Assembly: GCA_910577995.1 (NCBI GenBank)
Contig: CAJTND010000017.1
Span: 1-24,036, forward strand
Direction of reading: 5' to 3'
Origin: an uncultured Christensenella sp.
Lineage (GTDB): Bacteria > Bacillota > Clostridia > Christensenellales > Pumilibacteraceae
Length of the DNA: 24,036 bases
Shown here: positions 18,043-23,987 of the stretch, piece after piece
How the letters are laid out: every line of letters begins with the position of its first letter
Position numbering within the stretch: the stretch's first letter is position 1
Translations under genes and position numbers: made by a program
Notes under the pieces: generated by a model
What the model was told of the DNA's origin: nothing
Databases searched by the model: none
What the model saw: the letters and a program-made list of their open reading frames with translations, nothing else

Positions 18043-18405
18043 ATGTCGTTGAGATACAACAGAAGCAACATACCGCGCGCACGCGACCTGCGGAAGAACA
18101 TGACGGATGAAGAGCGCAAGCTATGGCTGTATTGCCTGAAAGACCTTCCCGTCAAATTCCGCAAGCAAAAACCGATAGGCAATTATATCGTAGATTTCTA
18201 TTGTAGCGAGATAGGCGTTGTTATCGAGATAGACGGCTCCCAGCATTTTGAACAAGATGGTATGAGCTATGATAAAAAACGCGACGAATATCTAAGCGGC
18301 TTGGGACTTCGTGTAGTTAGGATACCGAATAACGATATCCGTTTCGATTTCGATGCGGTACGCGAGCTTATATATAATGTTGTTTCGGAATACAAACCGC
18401 ACTAA
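18043..18405 (+). CDS. DUF559 endonuclease-domain protein, 120 aa
   Basis: A stand-alone Vsr-like (restriction-endonuclease-fold) protein of the DUF559 family. The family pattern is complete: ARDLRKNMTDEERKLW (13-28), KFRKQKPIGNYIVDFYC (38-54) with the likely metal ligand D51, VVIEIDGSQH (59-68) with E62 and D64, and KKRDEYLSGLGLRVVRI (78-94). It is expected to be a DNA-cutting or nicking enzyme, but no member's cellular role is well established. The length is normal for single-domain members. There is no Shine-Dalgarno, and the promoter fits a leaderless start. It immediately follows the palindromic repeats, and the C-terminal domain of the helicase at 3812-7498 belongs to the same nuclease clan. 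Confidence 0.9.
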   Translation: MSLRYNRSNIPRARDLRKNMTDEERKLWLYCLKDLPVKFRKQKPIGNYIVDFYCSEIGVVIEIDGSQHFEQDGMSYDKKRDEYLSGLGLRVVRIPNNDIRFDFDAVRELIYNVVSEYKPH

Positions 18406-18522
18406 CGACATTTTACGACTACATGCCGCGCCGCAAGAGCGACCGATAGCGGATTTTTCAATTTAGCGAAAAAAAGCTACAAAAATATACTAAACGCTAC
18501 AAAATTTCCCGATAGATATCCG

Positions 18523-18551
18523 TTGTGTATGTTCGCGATTTATTATAAAAT
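18523..18551 (+). promoter_or_regulatory. Promoter, predicted leaderless mRNA (Spo0A_C-like gene)
   Basis: TTGTGT (18523-18528), 17 nt, TAAAAT (18546-18551), then exactly 6 nt to the ATG at 18558. The -35 is weaker than in the other leaderless promoters. Confidence 0.6.
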
Positions 18552-18557
18552 ATATAC

Positions 18558-18950
18558 ATGGATACTAAAGAGATAAACGCATGCGCCGAATTCCTCGATA
18601 ATGCGAAATACCGCGAGCCGGTCGAGCGGCTTATCACTCGCGGCGGCGTTCGTCCCGATATGAGCGGCTTCCCGTTGCTCATCGATGCCATAATGCTATA
18701 CGGCACGAACAAGCTGAAAACTTTCGGCGAGGTTTTTGCCACCGTCGGCGAAGTGCGGAAGAAGAACGCCTGCACGACCAAGCGCGCGGTCAATTATGCC
18801 GTAGCCGCCGCGCCGCTCGCCGCGTTCCTTTCCAAGCGGATAGGCATTCGGCTCGGACCCGACCCCATGCCGACAGGCTGTGCGATAGCGTACCTATCGA
18901 AAGCTCTTATCTATAACGCCGAGCTCGATACCGACGATACGCTTAAATAA
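18558..18950 (+). CDS. Stand-alone Spo0A C-terminal-domain-like protein, 130 aa
   Basis: Residues about 20-120 resemble the DNA-binding Spo0A_C domain. A G-V-x-x-x-x-x-G-x-x-x-L-x-x-A-I pattern (GGVRPDMSGFPLLIDAI, 29-45) opens it. A recognition-helix-like TTKRAVNYAVAAA (73-85) corresponds to T-x-S-R-V-E-R-A-I-R-x-A in Spo0A. PMPTGCAIAYLSKAL (103-117) matches the conserved P-T-N-x-x-F-I segment. There is no receiver domain, so any control is not by the usual phosphorelay Asp. It may be a transcription regulator or a decoy for Spo0A boxes. The assignment is by pattern, not by search. No Shine-Dalgarno is present and the promoter geometry is leaderless. Confidence 0.6.
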   Translation: MDTKEINACAEFLDNAKYREPVERLITRGGVRPDMSGFPLLIDAIMLYGTNKLKTFGEVFATVGEVRKKNACTTKRAVNYAVAAAPLAAFLSKRIGIRLGPDPMPTGCAIAYLSKALIYNAELDTDDTLK

Positions 18951-19016
18951 TTTGGATATTCCCCAAAAAAAGAGGCTTCTTTCGCGTCGTACATAAATGT
19001 TTAATATCATATTTAC

Positions 19017-19050
19017 AAAAGCCCCAAGCGATGCTTCGCTTAGGGCTCTT
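19017..19050 (-). terminator. Hairpin terminator downstream of the immunity-like gene
   Basis: Stem GCCCCAAGCG (19021-19030) pairs with CGCTTAGGGC (19037-19046) with one mismatch and a 6-nt loop. On the minus strand it is followed by TTTT (19017-19020), and on the plus strand by CTCTTT. It can end the minus-strand pair at 19084-19882 and possibly also the plus-strand Spo0A_C-like transcript. Confidence 0.7.
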
Positions 19051-19083
19051 TGCGGTTGAGCATATCCAACCTAAAACAAATAA

Positions 19084-19308
19084 TTATGATTCATGAATTA
19101 CTTTCAAATCCTCTGCGCGAACGCCTACGTCGATTTCGTGATACAATTCCACACCTTCGGGCGACAAGTATTTTTCGCCGTAAAAGTATACAAGAAAATA
19201 TCCCGATCTTTCACCGCCGAGAATTATGCCTTGATCTCCCGTCATCACTCCGCGTCGAGAATATTCCGCACGGTCTTTAATCAATTCAACAGTATCGTAT
19301 TCTTTCAT
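19084..19308 (-). CDS. Small immunity/antitoxin-like protein (DUF4926-like), 74 aa
   Basis: A short acidic protein. The opening YDTVELIKDRAEYSRRGVMTGDQGIILG (4-31) and the closing VGVRAEDLKVI follow the pattern of DUF4926-type SH3-like small proteins (DTV-x-L-x-x-D ... G-x-x-G-x-x-G-x-I ... V-x-x-x-D-L). These are often found beside toxin-like genes. The start is placed at MKEYDTV, which has GGAG 6 nt upstream; the longer frame has none. Its start codon lies 20 nt inside the end of the upstream gene, so the two are translationally coupled, as in toxin-immunity pairs. A hairpin terminator follows. Confidence 0.55.
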   Translation of the reverse strand: MKEYDTVELIKDRAEYSRRGVMTGDQGIILGGERSGYFLVYFYGEKYLSPEGVELYHEIDVGVRAEDLKVIHES

Positions 19309-19882
19309 ATTTATCTCCGTATGGTGTTGTAAGTAATATATTTCCATTTGGATATGTCATCCAACCGGTGACAAACGAAATTTGCTTGCCAAATTTATTT
19401 ATTAATGTAACTCGAATATTTAGCCTTTGTCCGTAGGGATCCAAAATCCCCAATTCATATCCGCCAGACAGATAAGCATTATACGCCTGCCTCTCGATCT
19501 CGCGTTTCAATATAGCAGAATCGGATATTGTATAACCCCATTGTTCAAAAAGTTTTTTCTTGCCCATATTGTTATATTCGTTAAAAATATAGTTAGTAAA
19601 CTTTTCGATAGGACATTCCGCCGTCACGTTTATACCGTCTATACGCTCGGATTTGCAGTGACAGTTTTCGTGTAACGGCGATCTCGGACATTTATCTTTC
19701 GCAAAGCAACAGCCGTTCATGTTCAAACACTTTGCGCAATGCGCCGAGATCATCGCGGCTTTTAATACGTTGGTTTGTTTTTCTTCATGGGTGTGCGCCG
19801 GTTCGGTATTCGGGTGCACCCATTTTACCCACTGTACCGCAGCGGCTTTGTTTGCAAGCTCGCCTGTTTGTTGTAAATCCAT
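19286..19882 (-). CDS. Toxin-like protein with DUF6883-type C-terminus, 198 aa
   Basis: The N-terminal half holds a Cys/His cluster (C49, C52, C58, C59, C65, H71, C74, C76 in HCAKC...PLHENCHC), suggesting a zinc-binding knuckle; the P-L-H-x-N-C-x-C string recalls phage head and polymorphic-toxin linker segments. Residues about 90-198 (FTNYIFNEYNNMGKKKLFEQ onward, with LNIRVTLINKFGKQ and VTGWMTYPNGNILLTTPYGD) resemble the DUF6883 family associated with toxins. There is no secretion signal. The start at MDLQQTG is set by AAGGAG 6 nt upstream, not by the longer frame. The following gene overlaps its 3' end. The region is visibly AT-richer than its neighbours, consistent with transfer. The family match is from memory. 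Confidence 0.55.
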   Translation of the reverse strand: MDLQQTGELANKAAAVQWVKWVHPNTEPAHTHEEKQTNVLKAAMISAHCAKCLNMNGCCFAKDKCPRSPLHENCHCKSERIDGINVTAECPIEKFTNYIFNEYNNMGKKKLFEQWGYTISDSAILKREIERQAYNAYLSGGYELGILDPYGQRLNIRVTLINKFGKQISFVTGWMTYPNGNILLTTPYGDKYERIRYC

Positions 19883-19893
19883 TGTACGCTCCT

Positions 19894-19934
19894 TATTGAT
19901 TTTTGTCAATAAAGTAGCACATAAATGATGACAA
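19894..19934 (-). promoter_or_regulatory. Promoter and possible operator of the toxin/immunity-like pair
   Basis: The minus strand shows TTGTCA (19929-19934), 17 nt, TATTGA (19906-19911). The -10 is one half of an inverted repeat TATTGA-6 nt-TCAATA (19894-19911), whose other half touches the Shine-Dalgarno. That position suits autoregulation by protein or RNA folding. Confidence 0.5.
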
Positions 19935-19961
19935 CTGTATGTCCGCATTGCATTATATGAG

Positions 19962-19994
19962 TAAACCCTAAACGAATTATTCGTTTAGGGTTTA
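19962..19994 (-). terminator. Long perfect hairpin after tRNA-Ile
   Basis: Perfect 15-bp arms (TAAACCCTAAACGAA and its complement) surround a 3-nt loop, 4 nt past the tRNA-Ile CCA. No U-run follows, so it may be a terminator, a 3'-processing stop or a barrier to the downstream gene pair. Confidence 0.6.
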
Positions 19995-19997
19995 TCG

Positions 19998-20074
19998 TGG
20001 TAGGAATGAGTGGACTCGAACCACCGACCCCCACCTTATCAGGGTGGTGCTCTAACCTGCTGAGCTACATTCCT
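19998..20074 (-). tRNA. tRNA-Ile (GAU), CCA encoded
   Basis: The minus strand folds as a complete tRNA: acceptor AGGAATG/CATTCCT, D-arm GCTC...GAGC, anticodon stem CCACC/GGTGG with loop CTGATAA (anticodon GAU) and T-loop TTCGAGT. It ends with discriminator A plus CCA. Its 5' flank is the end of the 119-bp repeat array, so it is probably made from the same precursor as tRNA-Ala. Confidence 0.95.
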
Positions 20075-20550
20075 TTATATTGTTGATGTTGTGCGACGCG
20101 TTTGCCGCGCCTTGTCGAACCACGACCCCCGCCTTATAACCGCTTCGCTGTTGCTTCGTAACAGGGTGGTGCCGACTGCTGAGCTGCATTCCTTTATATT
20201 GTTGATGTTGTGCGACGCGTTTGCCGCGCCTTGTCGAACCACGACCCCCGCCTTATAACCGCTTCGCGGTTGCTTCGTAACAGGGTGGTGCTGACTGCTG
20301 AGCTACATTCCTTTATTTTGTTGATGTTGTGCGGCGCGCTTGCCGCGCCTTGTCGAACCACGACCCCCGCCTTATAACCGCTTCGCGGTTGCTTCGTAAC
20401 AGGGTGGTGCTGACTGCTGAGCTACATTCCTTTATTTTGTTGATGTTGTGCGGCGCGCTTGCCGCGCCTTGTCGAACCACGACCCCCACCTTATAACCGC
20501 TTCGCGGTTGCTTCGTATCAGGGTGGTGCTGACTGCCGAGCTGCATTCGT
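20075..20550 (-). repeat. Four exact-length 119-bp tandem units derived from tRNA-Ile
   Basis: Four head-to-tail units (20075-20193, 20194-20312, 20313-20431, 20432-20550), each exactly 119 bp and nearly identical, fill the gap between the two tRNAs. On the minus strand each starts like tRNA-Ile (AGGAATGTAGCTCAGCAG). The 3' half of the D stem is lost. A ~24-nt insert in the anticodon loop carries the hairpin AACCGC-GAA-GCGGTT. After GGGGGTCGTGGTTCGAC the unit diverges into a second hairpin (GCGCG-GCAA-GCGCGC) and a tail CACAACATCAACAA. T-stem pairing is lost and the 3' acceptor strand is absent, so none is a functional tRNA. Unit 4, next to tRNA-Ala, keeps GATA at the anticodon and the paired CCACC/GGTGG stem and looks most ancestral. 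Confidence 0.93.
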
Positions 20551-20559
20551 TATAAAGAA

Positions 20560-20635
20560 TGGTGGAGATTAGCGGACTCGAACCGCTGACCCTCTGCTTG
20601 CAAAGCAGATGCTCTACCAACTGAGCTAAATCCCC
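20560..20635 (-). tRNA. tRNA-Ala (UGC), CCA encoded
   Basis: The minus strand gives acceptor GGGGATT/AATCTCC (one G-U), D-arm GCTC AGTTGGTA GAGC, anticodon stem CTGCT/AGCAG with loop TTGCAAA (anticodon UGC), T-arm CAGCGG TTCGAGT CCGCT and A-CCA. It is the first gene of the tRNA operon, 15 nt after the predicted transcription start. Confidence 0.95.
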
Positions 20636-20656
20636 ACGGCGCTTCAAGCGTTTTTG

Positions 20657-20685
20657 ATTTTATCAAATCCGACGGGATTTGTCAA
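20657..20685 (-). promoter_or_regulatory. Promoter of the tRNA-Ala/array/tRNA-Ile operon
   Basis: The minus strand has TTGACA (20680-20685), exactly 17 nt, TAAAAT (20657-20662), with predicted start at 20650. No other promoter is evident ahead of tRNA-Ile. Confidence 0.85.
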
Positions 20686-20769
20686 CCGATTTGCGCGGGA
20701 TTTTACGTTTTGTGCGTATATTTATTGTTTGAGCCGCACTGCGTATTGCGCGTTAGTTGTGAAAATACC

Positions 20770-20798
20770 TTGTAATTTGCGCGCAAAAGGTGTATAAT
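20770..20798 (+). promoter_or_regulatory. Promoter, predicted leaderless mRNA (polA)
   Basis: TTGTAA (20770-20775), 17 nt, TATAAT (20793-20798), then exactly 6 nt to the ATG at 20805. The upstream in-frame GTG (20790) lies across the -10 and cannot be in the transcript. No ribosome site is present. Confidence 0.8.
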
Positions 20799-20804
20799 CG
20801 TTTT

Positions 20805-23282
20805 ATGGAAAAAGACAGCTTTATCATAATCGACGCTAACTCCCTCGCCAATCGCGCCTTTTACGCGATGACGGGCATGACCACGGCGCGCGGCGAGCCC
20901 GTCGGCGCGGTCTACGGCTTTACCGCCATGCTCGTCAAGCTTATCGAGGAGTACCGACCGAAATACATCGCGGCGGCGTTCGACGTGCATGCGCCGACGT
21001 TTCGGCACAAGCTCTCGCCGGAATACAAGGCGACGCGCAAGGGCATGCCGCAAGAGCTCGCGTCGCAGATGGAGCTTATCAAAGACATGCTATCCGCGAT
21101 GGGCGTCAAGATATTCGAGCTTGCGGGCTACGAGGCTGACGACATTATCGGCACGCTCGCCAAGTCCGACGCGTTTACTTATGTGCTGACGGGCGACCGC
21201 GACAGCTTACAGCTCGTCAACGGCAACACGCACGCTCTGCTTACAAAAAAGGGCATAACCGAGATAATCGAGGTCACGCCCGACAACGTTACGGAGGTAT
21301 TCGGCGTGCCCGCCGACCGCGTGGTCGATTACAAGGCGCTTGCGGGCGATTCCTCCGACAATATCTCGGGCGTGCCCGGCATCGGCGAAAAGTCCGCCGC
21401 CGCGCTCATCGCGGAGTACGGCTCGCTCGACGGCGTTTATCGAAACGTCGACGGTATACCGGGCAGTAAGGGCGAAAAACTGCGCGCGGGCAAGGACGCG
21501 GCGTACCTGTCGTACAAGCTCGCCGAGATAGACCGGAACGTGCCTATCGAATACACGCTCGACGAGTGTCTTTTGCGTTTTCCCTTCTCCGCCGCCGTGC
21601 GCGACGCGTTTGCTCGGCTTGATTTCAAATCGCTGCTCAAACGCGAGGAGCTGTTCAAGACCGACCGCGACGCGCCGCCGCAGACCGCCGAGGTCAAGAC
21701 CGTCGCGCTCAAACGCGGCGATGCGGCGGCTGTCATTTCCGCGCTCGACGGTAAAGACGTCGCTATACTGTTCGCCGCCGACGGACTGCACGTCGCGGCT
21801 TCGCCCGACGCCGATTTTTTCGCGCCCGTGACGAACGACCTTTTCGGCGAGTTCACGCTCGATGCGTGCGTCGAGCTCGTCAAACCGCTTTTGTCGCGGC
21901 ACGTCGTGACGTTCGACTTAAAGTCGCTGTTGCACGCACTCGCGCCCGTAGGTATCCCCGACGCGGACGACGTGTCGCTCATGGGCTATCTTCTCGAATA
22001 CAGACTGCGCCCGACGACCGCCGCCGAGCTGTTGTCGTACTACGCCGAATGTACCGAGGAGCTCGAAAAGCGCGGCATGACCGAGCTATACCGCGGCATG
22101 GAACTGCCGCTCTGCCGTGTGCTGTTCGATATGGAGCGCGACGGATTCATGATAGACCGTCCGAGGCTCGCGGATATCGACGCGCATTTCACCGAGCTGG
22201 AAAAAAAGAGCGCGGCGCGCATAGTCGAGATATACGGCTCGGAGTTCAACCTCAACTCGCCCAAGCAACTCGCCAAAGTGCTGTTCGAGGATCTTAAAAT
22301 ACCCTATCCCGGCAAGCCGCCCTACTCCACCAAAGCGGAGATACTGCAAAAGATAGTCGGCGAGCACGAGATAATCGACGAGATACTCAAATACCGTTTC
22401 AACTCCAAGCTCCGCTCGACCTTCGTCGACGGACTGAGGAAAGCGGCGCGCGCCGACGGCACTGTGCACACGACGTTCAATCAGACGACGACCGCTACCG
22501 GCAGACTGTCGTCCACCGATCCCAATCTCCAAAACATACCGACGCGCGCGGACGACGGGCGCATACTGCGCTCGCTGTTCGTGCCGCGCAGTGGCAACGT
22601 ACTCATCGACGCGGACTACCGCCAGATCGAGCTGAAACTGCTCGCGCACTACTCCGGCGATCCGAAGATGATAGACGCGTTTAACAGCGGCGCGGATATC
22701 CATGCGTCGACCGCGGCGGAGGTTTTCGGCGTGCCCGTCGCCGAAGTGACGCAAGCCATGCGGCGCGACGCGAAAGCCGTCAACTTCGGCATAGTCTACG
22801 GCATAAGCAATTACGGACTCAGCCGCAATATCAACATCACGCCGCGCAAAGCCGACGAGTATATCAAACGCTATTTCGAGCGCTTCCCCGCCGTCAAAGC
22901 ATATCTCGACGGACTCGTCGACAGCGCGAAAAAGACGGGCTACGCCGTCACGGCGTTCGGCAGGCGGCGCGCCATACCCGAGCTCAATTCGGCGAAGTTC
23001 CTCGAACGCAAGTTCGGCGAGCGCGTCGCGATGAACATGCCGTTACAGGGCACGGCGGCGGACATAATCAAGCTCGCGATGATAGCAGTGCACAAACGTC
23101 TGTCCGGCATGAAGTCGGAGCTGATATTGCAAGTACATGACGAGCTTATCATCGACGCGGCGGCGGACGAGGCGGACGAGGTTTCCGGCATACTCAAGAC
23201 CGAAATGGAAAACGCCGTCAAGCTCTCCGTGCCGCTCGACGTGGATATATCCGTCGGCGCGAATTGGATGGAGTGCAAATAA
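20805..23282 (+). CDS. polA: DNA polymerase I, 825 aa, proofreading domain inactive
   Basis: Family-A DNA polymerase for Okazaki-fragment processing and repair. Residues about 1-290 form the 5'-3' flap exonuclease (IIIDANSLANRAFYAM at 7-22; TGDRDSLQLV; GDSSDNISGVPGIGEKSA). Residues about 295-460 correspond to the 3'-5' exonuclease domain but lack its F-D-T-E-T catalytic motif, as in many Firmicutes, so no proofreading is expected. The polymerase follows, with motif A DADYRQIEL (D602, D604), motif B RRDAKAVNFGIVYG (from 653) and motif C VHDE (D779, E780). The start at MEKDSF rests on the promoter position. The stop overlaps the coaE start by one base (TAATG), so the two genes form a coupled operon. 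Confidence 0.96.
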   Translation: MEKDSFIIIDANSLANRAFYAMTGMTTARGEPVGAVYGFTAMLVKLIEEYRPKYIAAAFDVHAPTFRHKLSPEYKATRKGMPQELASQMELIKDMLSAMGVKIFELAGYEADDIIGTLAKSDAFTYVLTGDRDSLQLVNGNTHALLTKKGITEIIEVTPDNVTEVFGVPADRVVDYKALAGDSSDNISGVPGIGEKSAAALIAEYGSLDGVYRNVDGIPGSKGEKLRAGKDAAYLSYKLAEIDRNVPIEYTLDECLLRFPFSAAVRDAFARLDFKSLLKREELFKTDRDAPPQTAEVKTVALKRGDAAAVISALDGKDVAILFAADGLHVAASPDADFFAPVTNDLFGEFTLDACVELVKPLLSRHVVTFDLKSLLHALAPVGIPDADDVSLMGYLLEYRLRPTTAAELLSYYAECTEELEKRGMTELYRGMELPLCRVLFDMERDGFMIDRPRLADIDAHFTELEKKSAARIVEIYGSEFNLNSPKQLAKVLFEDLKIPYPGKPPYSTKAEILQKIVGEHEIIDEILKYRFNSKLRSTFVDGLRKAARADGTVHTTFNQTTTATGRLSSTDPNLQNIPTRADDGRILRSLFVPRSGNVLIDADYRQIELKLLAHYSGDPKMIDAFNSGADIHASTAAEVFGVPVAEVTQAMRRDAKAVNFGIVYGISNYGLSRNINITPRKADEYIKRYFERFPAVKAYLDGLVDSAKKTGYAVTAFGRRRAIPELNSAKFLERKFGERVAMNMPLQGTAADIIKLAMIAVHKRLSGMKSELILQVHDELIIDAAADEADEVSGILKTEMENAVKLSVPLDVDISVGANWMECK

Positions 23283-23947
23283 TGTATATCGGCGCAAGAG
23301 GCGGACGCAATCTTCGCGAACTGCGCGAGCTGAAAGAACTTCGCGCTCAAGCCCGAACAGAGAACGCCGTGTCCGTGCGCGTCGTCGGTCTTACGGGCGG
23401 GATCGCGAGCGGCAAGACCGTAGCGACAGACGCTCTGCGCGACGTGGGGTTTACCGTCGTCGATGCGGACGAGGTGTCGCGCGAGCTGACCGCAAAGGGA
23501 ACGCCCGTCGAAAAAGAGCTCGTCAAACTCTTCCCGTCGGCGGCGGACAACGGCGCGCTCGATCGCAGGAAGCTGCGGCTTTTGATAGCGAACGACGCTT
23601 CGGCGCGCAAGCGGCTCGACGCCTATACTCACCCGCTTATAGTCGCGGAGATAAAGAAACGGCTCGGCGGCGATCGCGTGATACTGTCCGCGCCGCTGCT
23701 GTTCGAGAGCTCGCTGTCCGCACTGTGCGATGCGACCGTGTGCGTCGTTTGCCCGCGCAGGATACGCATAGAACGGCTCACAAAGCGCGACGGCATGACC
23801 GCCGCCGATGCGGAGCGCATGATAGACGCGCAGATACCCGATTCCATGCGCGCGCCGCTTGCTGACTTTTGCGTGCCGTCTGACACGACCGCGGACGAGT
23901 TCCGCGCCGAGATCGTCGCTTTGTTCGAGGATATTTTCGGCATTTGA
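23282..23947 (+). CDS. coaE: Dephospho-CoA kinase with N-terminal extension, 221 aa
   Basis: Dephospho-CoA kinase (EC 2.7.1.24) phosphorylates dephospho-CoA in the last step of coenzyme A synthesis, in the cytosol. Walker A GGIASGKT is at 39-46, followed by VVDADEVSREL and the lid/CoA region APLLFES. The start in the TAATG overlap with polA has GGAG 8 nt upstream. It gives about 33 residues before the usual CoaE start, including a charged helix LRELRELKELRAQAR. An in-frame GTG at 23369 would give a normal N-terminus but has only a weak site, and an upstream ATG at 23264 lies inside polA. The gene ends 40 nt before the insertion-sequence end. Confidence 0.92.
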   Translation: MYIGARGGRNLRELRELKELRAQARTENAVSVRVVGLTGGIASGKTVATDALRDVGFTVVDADEVSRELTAKGTPVEKELVKLFPSAADNGALDRRKLRLLIANDASARKRLDAYTHPLIVAEIKKRLGGDRVILSAPLLFESSLSALCDATVCVVCPRRIRIERLTKRDGMTAADAERMIDAQIPDSMRAPLADFCVPSDTTADEFRAEIVALFEDIFGI

Positions 23948-23987
23948 CCGACGGGAAAAATAAATAAAGGACAGCCGCGCGCTGCTA

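Noticed and set aside
18475..18505. Two GCTACAAAA direct repeats before the Spo0A_C-like promoter
   Set aside because: They are only two short AT-rich copies 22-24 nt apart, too weak to call an operator without conservation data.
20075..20550. CRISPR array
   Set aside because: The units are contiguous 119-bp repeats without unique spacers, and no cas genes are present.
20075..20550. Functional tRNAs with an intron in the anticodon loop
   Set aside because: The 24-nt insert is far too short for a self-splicing intron, and the D-stem, T-stem and 3' acceptor strand are also missing.
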